From NCBI GenBank assembly GCA_016903655.1, contig JADQBC010000029.1:1-34671 (forward strand): a stretch of 34,671 bases of DNA, given 5' to 3'. The translations under genes were made by a program, and so were the position numbers. The notes beneath the pieces were generated by a model, which saw only the letters and a list, made by a program, of their open reading frames with translations, was not told the origin of the DNA and ran no database searches. Every line of letters begins with the position of its first letter. The first letter of the stretch is position 1. This DNA is from Gomphosphaeria aponina SAG 52.96 = DSM 107014 (GTDB lineage Bacteria; Cyanobacteriota; Cyanobacteriia; Cyanobacteriales; Gomphosphaeriaceae). Of the stretch, positions 28,018 to 34,671 are shown in pieces.

Positions 28018-30591
28018 ATGAAAGTATATAGATTTTTCCTTTTATTCGGACTAATAATTTGTCCCTTTGTAATGGAGGTAAAACCCGTTAAAGCTGACAA
28101 GGGGCTGACTCCCCTTGTCTCACCGCCCAGAGTAAGTGATTTAGATAATTACCATACTCAAGCCAGATGGTTAGTACAAACATCAACTGTAATAGTCACA
28201 GGAGTGCAAGTAAACCCAACAGAAACAGGGTTAGAAATTGTGTTAGAAATTCCTCCTGACCAAACTGTACAACCATTGATATTTTCAGAAGAAAATACTC
28301 TAATTATTGACATTTTGGGTGCAGTTTTACAGTTACCAGAAAGCGAAGAATTTCGGGTTGAAAATCCCAACTCAGAGACAACAGAAGTAACAGTTACTCA
28401 ACTAGATGCTGAGAGTATTCGCATTACCATCACGGGGAAAGAAAGAGTACCCATAGCAGAGGTAAAACCATCGGCAGATAACTTAGTTTTGAGTGTGACT
28501 CCTTCTTCTTCAACAAGAGAAACTCCCCGCGAAGAAATAGAAGTAGTAGCAACAGGAGAACAACAACAAGAAAGTTACTTTGTTCCCAATGCCAGCACAG
28601 CTACTGGAACTGATGCACCTATCATGGAAACTCCTTTTTCTGTGAAGGTTGTACCCCAAGAAGTTATCCGCCAACAACAGGCGATTCGCATTCAGGACGT
28701 ATTAAGCAATGTAAGTGGTGTAGTTTCTGGGGGGAGTTCTCAAGGACGAGGTATTAACTTCAATATTCGCGGGTTTGGCACTCCTTCAGGCTCTTCTGTT
28801 CCCGTTTTAAAAGATGGGTATCGAATCTATGGGGTTTTTGTTCCTGCTCCTGAAACTGCTAACCTCGAACAGGTAGAAGTTCTCAAAGGCCCTGCTTCAA
28901 TTCTGTATGGAGAGATTGAACCTGGGGGTATTATTAATCTGGTGTCTAAGAAACCATTACCTCAGTTTTTTAATGAAATAGAACTTCAAGTTGGGGAGTG
29001 GGGACTGGTGCGCCCCAGATTTGATCTTACAGGGCCAATAGATAGCAATGGCAATTTATTGTACCGCTTGAATGGGTTATATAAACACGAGTGGAGTTTT
29101 AGGGACTTTGACAGGGCAATGGAGCGGTATTCAGTTGCGCCAGTTTTGGCCTGGAAAATTGGTAATAACACTGATGTACTGTTTTCTGTGGAATATATCA
29201 ACGATACTGGCCCTGCGGATTTTGGGCTTGTGAAATATGGTGATGGTGTGGCACCGATTCCAAGAACGCGGGTTATTAACAACCCAGATGATACAGTTGA
29301 CACAGACTCTCTGAGTGCTGGCTATAGCTTTGAACACCGCTTTAATGAGAACTGGAAACTGCGCAATAGTTTTCGCTATCTCAGCTATAACTTTGACTTC
29401 AGTGTTGTTGCTCTTCCTGGTTTTTTTGCTGATGATAGGACTTTTGTCCGCTTTTGGGCCAATCAAGGTGGTCAACAGCGCTCCTATTCTTTTTACACTA
29501 ATGCGGTGGGCAAATTTGCCACAGGTTCTATTAACCATGAGTTGTTAGTAGGAATTGACTTAAATCATAGTGAGGATAGGATTACCACACGCTTTGGCGA
29601 GGAGTCTCCCATCGATATCTTTAACCCAGACTACAATATAGTTCCAAAACCATTACGCTCTGAGTTACCCCTCTTTGGTGATACGACTAACGAAGCCGAT
29701 CGCTTGGGAATTTATCTCCAAAACCAAGTTTATTTCTTGGATAATTTGATTTTGGTCGCAGGGGTCCGTTATGACACTGTTACCCTAAAAACCACCAATG
29801 CCCAAACCGATTTGACTGATGCAGGTGAGTCGGAACAAACCGATGATGCTTTTATCCCCAGGGTAGGTCTGCTTTATCGCCTCATTCGCGAACTTTCTCT
29901 GTTTGCTAATTATTCTCAGTCTTTTAGGCCGAGCACACAAACAACAGCTAGTGGTGAAGCCTTAGAACCTGAAAGAGGAAAAGGCTTTGAAGTGGGTGTG
30001 AAAACAGAATTATTTCAGAAAAAGTTACTGGCAACACTGACTTATTTTGATATCACCAAAGAGAATGTTGTGGTTACAGATCCAGCTAATCCTTTTTTCT
30101 CCATTGCAGCGGGAGAACAACAGAGTCAAGGGTTTGAATTGGATGTTACTGGGGAGATTTTACCAGGTTGGAAGATTATTGCATCTTACTCATATATTGA
30201 TGCCAAGGTGACAGAAGATACGGATCCTAGTTTGGTTGGCAATCGTTTATTTGGTGTGCCTTACAACATGGCGAGTTTGTGGATGACTTATGAAATTCAA
30301 TCAGGAGCTTTACAAGGTTTGGGTTTTGGAGCAGGTTTGAATTATGTGGGCGATCGCTTTGGTGATTTAGCAAATACTTATACAGTGGGTGACTATTTTA
30401 TTGGTAATGCAGCTATTTTTTATCAGCGCGATTGCCCAAGGGGCAAGGCCTGCGGCCATCGCTATCGTTTCGCTCTTAATTTCAGAAACATTTCCGATGC
30501 TGATTACATTGAAGCAGTAGCAGGAATTGATAGCAGTATTGAACCAGGTCAACCGTTTACCGTAATTGGTTCATTTTCAGTGGAATTTTAA
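28018..30591 (+). CDS. TonB-dependent siderophore receptor with AMIN domain (receptor 2)
   Basis: Same N-terminal module as receptor 1; plug IQDVLSNVSGV...VEVLKGPASILYGEIEPGG; C-terminal FSVEF. ATG at 28018 (signal peptide MKVYRFFLLFGLIICP) preferred over GTG 27988. Confidence 0.92.
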   Translation: MKVYRFFLLFGLIICPFVMEVKPVKADKGLTPLVSPPRVSDLDNYHTQARWLVQTSTVIVTGVQVNPTETGLEIVLEIPPDQTVQPLIFSEENTLIIDILGAVLQLPESEEFRVENPNSETTEVTVTQLDAESIRITITGKERVPIAEVKPSADNLVLSVTPSSSTRETPREEIEVVATGEQQQESYFVPNASTATGTDAPIMETPFSVKVVPQEVIRQQQAIRIQDVLSNVSGVVSGGSSQGRGINFNIRGFGTPSGSSVPVLKDGYRIYGVFVPAPETANLEQVEVLKGPASILYGEIEPGGIINLVSKKPLPQFFNEIELQVGEWGLVRPRFDLTGPIDSNGNLLYRLNGLYKHEWSFRDFDRAMERYSVAPVLAWKIGNNTDVLFSVEYINDTGPADFGLVKYGDGVAPIPRTRVINNPDDTVDTDSLSAGYSFEHRFNENWKLRNSFRYLSYNFDFSVVALPGFFADDRTFVRFWANQGGQQRSYSFYTNAVGKFATGSINHELLVGIDLNHSEDRITTRFGEESPIDIFNPDYNIVPKPLRSELPLFGDTTNEADRLGIYLQNQVYFLDNLILVAGVRYDTVTLKTTNAQTDLTDAGESEQTDDAFIPRVGLLYRLIRELSLFANYSQSFRPSTQTTASGEALEPERGKGFEVGVKTELFQKKLLATLTYFDITKENVVVTDPANPFFSIAAGEQQSQGFELDVTGEILPGWKIIASYSYIDAKVTEDTDPSLVGNRLFGVPYNMASLWMTYEIQSGALQGLGFGAGLNYVGDRFGDLANTYTVGDYFIGNAAIFYQRDCPRGKACGHRYRFALNFRNISDADYIEAVAGIDSSIEPGQPFTVIGSFSVEF
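30428..30462. repeat. Dispersed cyanobacterial palindromic-type repeat inserted in frame in receptor 2
   Basis: gcgattgcccaaggggcaaggcctgcggccatcgc. Flanking protein aligns with receptor 3 without it. Confidence 0.6.
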
Positions 30592-30606
30592 TTTAAGGAG
30601 ATCAAC

Positions 30607-31299
30607 ATGAAATCTATTTCTCTATTTTTACCTCTAATCTCTCTGTTGCTAATTTTCGGATATCAGTCTAATTCTACTGCTAATTCTAGTGGAGAAAGTT
30701 TTAATGAGGAAATGTATCTTTTTGCTAATCCTGATGTTGCTGAGTTGATTAAACAGGGTAAATATGAATCAGGATTAGATCATTATATCCAAGTTGGACA
30801 AACTGCCACAAAACCTGATGGGGAACATTATGCAAGTTTCTTTACAGGAACAGATGGTAATGATATGGTTCGCGTAGTTGGAACAGGACAACACAATCAT
30901 GTTATGGGAGTAGGTTTGGAAATTGTTTCAACTCAAGAAGATGATGATTTTCCCGTGGGTTTCAAGAGTTTAGGTGAAGGTGAAATTGATGTTTTGATCG
31001 GCACAATAGGAGGAGTAAATGAGTTTGTTTTAGGGAGTTTTATTACTTCTGTTAATCCTACTCCTCAGCCATTTTATGTCGGTCAAGGTGATCAAGATTA
31101 CGCAAAGATTCAAAATTTTACGAAAGGAAAAGATATGATTGTTTTAGCAGGAAACCCTGACCAATATCAATGGGAATCTATTGATGGTAATGTGCGCATT
31201 TCTACAAGCAGTGGCGATTTAGTGGCAATTGTTGAGGCGATGGACAATTTAGAAATAGAAGAAGTGTACGAAGATGTTGGCATATTTATTTTGAAATAA
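30607..31299 (+). CDS. Small secreted RTX/hemolysin-type calcium-binding-like protein
   Basis: Signal peptide; EEMYLFANPDVAELIKQGKYESGLDHYIQVGQ motif; FTGTDGNDMVR; terminal DYAKIQNFTKGKDMIVLAG...GDLVAIVE as in RTX-type proteins; strong SD aaggag. Confidence 0.7.
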   Translation: MKSISLFLPLISLLLIFGYQSNSTANSSGESFNEEMYLFANPDVAELIKQGKYESGLDHYIQVGQTATKPDGEHYASFFTGTDGNDMVRVVGTGQHNHVMGVGLEIVSTQEDDDFPVGFKSLGEGEIDVLIGTIGGVNEFVLGSFITSVNPTPQPFYVGQGDQDYAKIQNFTKGKDMIVLAGNPDQYQWESIDGNVRISTSSGDLVAIVEAMDNLEIEEVYEDVGIFILK

Positions 31300-31324
31300 A
31301 AAAAACATTAGGTGTGAGTAAAAA

Positions 31325-33838
31325 ATGAAACTATATCGACTTTTGCTGTTGTCTGGATTAATAATTTGTCCCTTTGTAATGGAGGTAAAACTGGTAAGAT
31401 CTGAACCAATCAAATCAAAAGAAATAACCGAAATAAAGAGAGTTAATGATTTAGATAATTACCATACTGAAGCCAGATGGTTAGTACAAACATCAACTGT
31501 AATAGTCACAGGAGTGCAAATAAACCCAACTGAAACAGGGTTAGAAATTGTGTTAGAAACTCCTGAAAAAACAGGACTCCAGCCCTTAATTTTTGCTGAA
31601 GAAAATACCCTAATTATTGACATTTTAGGAGCAGTTTTACAGTTACCAGAAGGAGAAACTTTCAGAGTAGAAAATCCAAACTCAGAGACAACAGAAGTAA
31701 AAGTAAATCAATTAGATGCTAACAGTATTCGCATTACCATAACAGGGAAAGAAAGAGTACCCATAGCAGAGGTAAAACCATCAGAAGATAACTTAGTTTT
31801 GAGCGTGACTCCTTCTTCTGCAACAAGAGAAACTCCCCGCGAAGAAATAGAAGTAGTCGCAACAGGAGAACAGGAAGAAAATTACTTTGTTCGCGATGCA
31901 AGTACAGCTACTGGAACTGATACACCTATTTTTGATATTCCCCAATCAATTCAAGTTGTACCTCAAAGAATAATTAGGGACCGTAACGTTACCGAGTTAG
32001 GAGACGCTTTAGAAACCGTACCAGGTGTAGTTTCAGCAGGTGGAAGAGGAACAAGTGCTTTTGGGCCAGGGTTAATCATTCGTGGTTTTCCAGTTACAGA
32101 GAGTATTTTTCGGGATGGTATCCCTTTCTTTTCTTTATCACCTCTGAGTACCAATGATATCGAAAGCATTGAGGTATTAAAAGGGCCAGCTTCAGTATTA
32201 TTTGGGGATGGGGAACCAGGAGGAACTATTAATTTAGTTTCCAAAAAACCCTTAGCTGACCCCTTTTATTCTGCATCATTTACCGCAGGAAATTTCAACA
32301 CTTATCGAGGGGATATAGATATTTCTGGACCGCTGAATAAGGCAAAAACAGTTAAATATCGTTTGAATTTATCTTATGAAAACTATGGAAGTTTCCGCGA
32401 CTTTGTAGATGGAGAGCGCTGGGTTGTTTCTCCTACTCTTACCTGGGATATTGGCCCCAAAACCTCGATAAATTTTTACGGTCAATATACATATAACAAT
32501 GAAACCATAGATGAGGGACTTCCCGCATCAGGAGATAGAATAGTTAATGTACCGCGCGATCGCTTTTTAGGAGAAGATTTTGCAGAATTTGAACAAGATC
32601 AATTTAATCTGGGCTATACATTTAATCATCAATTCAATGAAAATTTGGAAGTCAGACACGCTTTACAATACTTACAATACGAGCCTGTAAGATACGCTCC
32701 CTTGTTTGATTTCTTTGATGAAGAAACAGGGGAACTTTCTCGGCTTGAATATGCCGCTGGCGGAACTTACAAAAGATTTTTTACCAATGCAGAAGTTATT
32801 GGCAAATTCAACACAGGTTCAGTTAAACATCAAGTTTTGTTTGGGGTTGAGTATCGCAACTATAGTGAAGATCCAAGTTTTCAATTCAGCAATCTTTACA
32901 CCTCAATTAATGTTTTTGACCCAATTTATACTGGCATACCTTTTGCCATTGCTCCCGAATTTTTTCGGGATGATAATATTGACAGAATTGGGGTTTATAT
33001 TCAAGACCAAATTGATTTATTACCCAATCTCAAACTATTAGCAGGAATCCGTTATGATTATGCTAGTCAATTTAGGACTACACGAAATTTAGGCGAACCA
33101 AGAGAAGAATTTGAGCAAACAGACGATGATTTTTCCCCGCGAGTTGGAATTGTCTATCAACCCATTCCCGTCCTGGCAATTTATGGGTCTTATACAACCT
33201 CTTTTAATCCTGCCTTTGCTGCAAGTCGTAACCCTGATGATTCCACTTTTGACCCAGAAACAGGAGAACAATTTGAAGTAGGAATTAAAGCGAATTTAAG
33301 CGAACAAGTAAGCTTAACTTTTGCCGCTTTTGAGATTAAAAAACAAAACCTATCTACACAAGATCCAAATAACCCAGCTTTCTCTATTCAAACAGGAGAA
33401 CAAACAAGTCGGGGAATAGAAATTTATTTTGGTGGAGAACTTTTACCAGGTTGGAACTTAATTGCAGGTTATACTTATTTAGACGCTTATGTTAGTAAAG
33501 ACAATACAGAAATAGAAGGAAATAGTCTGGAGAATGTGCCAGATTATCAATTTAGTTTGTGGACAACCTACGAAATTCAACAAGGAAATTTAGAAGGTTT
33601 AGGCTTTGGTTTAGGACTATTTTATGTTGATAAAAGACCAGGAGATTTAGATAACAGTTTTACTATTCCTAGCTATTTGCGCACCGATGCTGCTTTATAT
33701 TACAGACGAGATAGATGGGGACTTCAGTTAAATATTGAAAACCTTTTTGATGTGGAGTATTTTTCCTCAGCAGGTTTTAGAAGTGCAACCCCTGGGGCAC
33801 CTTTTACGGTTTCAGGGAAAGTTACTGTTGAATTTTAG
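31325..33838 (+). CDS. TonB-dependent siderophore receptor with AMIN domain (receptor 3)
   Basis: Same N-terminal module; plug LGDALETVPGVVSAGGRG...IEVLKGPASVLFGDGEPGG; C-terminal VTVEF. Confidence 0.93.
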   Translation: MKLYRLLLLSGLIICPFVMEVKLVRSEPIKSKEITEIKRVNDLDNYHTEARWLVQTSTVIVTGVQINPTETGLEIVLETPEKTGLQPLIFAEENTLIIDILGAVLQLPEGETFRVENPNSETTEVKVNQLDANSIRITITGKERVPIAEVKPSEDNLVLSVTPSSATRETPREEIEVVATGEQEENYFVRDASTATGTDTPIFDIPQSIQVVPQRIIRDRNVTELGDALETVPGVVSAGGRGTSAFGPGLIIRGFPVTESIFRDGIPFFSLSPLSTNDIESIEVLKGPASVLFGDGEPGGTINLVSKKPLADPFYSASFTAGNFNTYRGDIDISGPLNKAKTVKYRLNLSYENYGSFRDFVDGERWVVSPTLTWDIGPKTSINFYGQYTYNNETIDEGLPASGDRIVNVPRDRFLGEDFAEFEQDQFNLGYTFNHQFNENLEVRHALQYLQYEPVRYAPLFDFFDEETGELSRLEYAAGGTYKRFFTNAEVIGKFNTGSVKHQVLFGVEYRNYSEDPSFQFSNLYTSINVFDPIYTGIPFAIAPEFFRDDNIDRIGVYIQDQIDLLPNLKLLAGIRYDYASQFRTTRNLGEPREEFEQTDDDFSPRVGIVYQPIPVLAIYGSYTTSFNPAFAASRNPDDSTFDPETGEQFEVGIKANLSEQVSLTFAAFEIKKQNLSTQDPNNPAFSIQTGEQTSRGIEIYFGGELLPGWNLIAGYTYLDAYVSKDNTEIEGNSLENVPDYQFSLWTTYEIQQGNLEGLGFGLGLFYVDKRPGDLDNSFTIPSYLRTDAALYYRRDRWGLQLNIENLFDVEYFSSAGFRSATPGAPFTVSGKVTVEF

Positions 33839-33967
33839 GGATTTAATCCACATAATTGCAAGTCAATTAAGTAGATAAGCTTGCATTATTTACACAATTT
33901 CTTACGGGGCGGGTTTAGCCTTGATCGAGCTGAGTAATTAGATCTAAGAGCGAAATTACGAAAAACT

Positions 33968-34026
33968 GTCATCAGTCTGCGCCAGCGTTGGATCTCGGAG
34001 ATCCAACGCTGGCGCAGACTGATGAC
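33968..34026. repeat. Perfect 59-nt palindrome (29-bp arms, 1-nt centre)
   Basis: gtcatcagtctgcgccagcgttggatctc g gagatccaacgctggcgcagactgatgac; checked base by base. Confidence 0.97.
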
Positions 34027-34040
34027 CATTTTAAGTTTGG

Positions 34041-34079
34041 ACTTTCGCACTCATGTCTATTAGACATGAGTGCGAAAGT
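34041..34079. repeat. Perfect 39-nt palindrome (19-bp arms, 1-nt centre)
   Basis: actttcgcactcatgtcta t tagacatgagtgcgaaagt. Confidence 0.97.
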
Positions 34080-34110
34080 AGTGTTAACCCCCCCTACCCC
34101 CCCCGAGCCC

Positions 34111-34357
34111 GCAGGGCTGTTTCATTTAAAAATTTAAGGCTTTTTAAAACCCTTAAAATCTAACGGTTTCAGGCTTATATTTCTAACAATTTGGGTAAAA
34201 TTAACAAAAATCGTTATTATTGCTTTTATATTTACAAAAAACTACATATGCTTAAGCATTGATTTATAAAAATTAGTTATTTAAGTATTTAATTTAAAAT
34301 ATGCTGATTTAGATTAATAATCTATTTAACTGCAAGCGTAAAATGAAACAGCCCTGC
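34111..34357. mobile_element. MITE-like AT-rich non-coding element with 17-bp perfect terminal inverted repeats
   Basis: gcagggctgtttcattt (34111-34127) and aaatgaaacagccctgc (34341-34357) bound a very AT-rich interior with no ORF of 60 aa or more in the track. Confidence 0.5.
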
Positions 34358-34594
34358 CAGTAAATGGGGAAGTTGGGAAGAATGAGAAAATCTGGCTCAA
34401 GAAAGCTCACCAAAATCTGATGCTTGAATGGATTTTTAAACCTTACATTCCGCACTTCAAAATTTAGCCTAATTGATTCCCCAACATTTCCATTTGATTA
34501 CAGAATTTAGGGTAGATTTTGACAAATTTGCGATCGCCAATATCTTAAATAAGCTAAGTATAAGTACTTAATTAGCCTCTAAAAATAGTTGTCT

Positions 34595-34623
34595 GCGTAG
34601 GCGCAGCCCGCCGCAGGCATCGC
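34595..34623. repeat. Dispersed cyanobacterial repeat (gcgtaggcgcagcccgccgcaggcatcgc)
   Basis: GC-rich, partly palindromic unit in AT-rich spacer; a partial copy (ggcgtaggcgcagc) lies at ~19925-19938. Confidence 0.7.
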
Positions 34624-34671
34624 CGATTTCGTCTGAATTGGTATATTGCAAAATGACGTGCGGAATGTGGG

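Overview
Cyanobacterial chromosomal window: HIP1 GCGATCGC octamers, atpB-atpC, ferredoxin-sulfite reductase and trxA are all present. Left to right it contains: a frameshifted IS607-type serine recombinase (tnpA) running off the left edge; a PPP-type phosphatase; an M48 peptidase; a small membrane protein; atpB and atpC; a choice-of-anchor-L/PEP-CTERM surface protein; sir; a double-FHA ABCG-like transporter; a GT4 glycosyltransferase; a GT39-like protein; two tandem DUF2079 membrane proteins; a Yfr1-like sRNA just upstream of trxA; trxA; and a LOG-family protein. The right third is an iron/metallophore-uptake locus. A tonB gene diverges from an apparent single transcription unit exbB-exbD-histidine phosphatase-PepSY-TBDR-PepSY-TBDR-RTX-like secreted protein-TBDR, with a Fur-box-like sequence between the -35 and -10 of the divergent region. 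The last ~800 bp is non-coding and repeat-rich: two long perfect palindromes, a MITE-like AT-rich element and dispersed repeats. Most interesting items: the three-receptor operon with an embedded secreted RTX-like protein, a dispersed repeat inserted in frame in one receptor gene, the Yfr1 call, a ribbon-helix-helix-like tail on sulfite reductase, the decayed IS607 gene, and the twin palindromes. All calls come from reading the sequence by eye; no database search was run.
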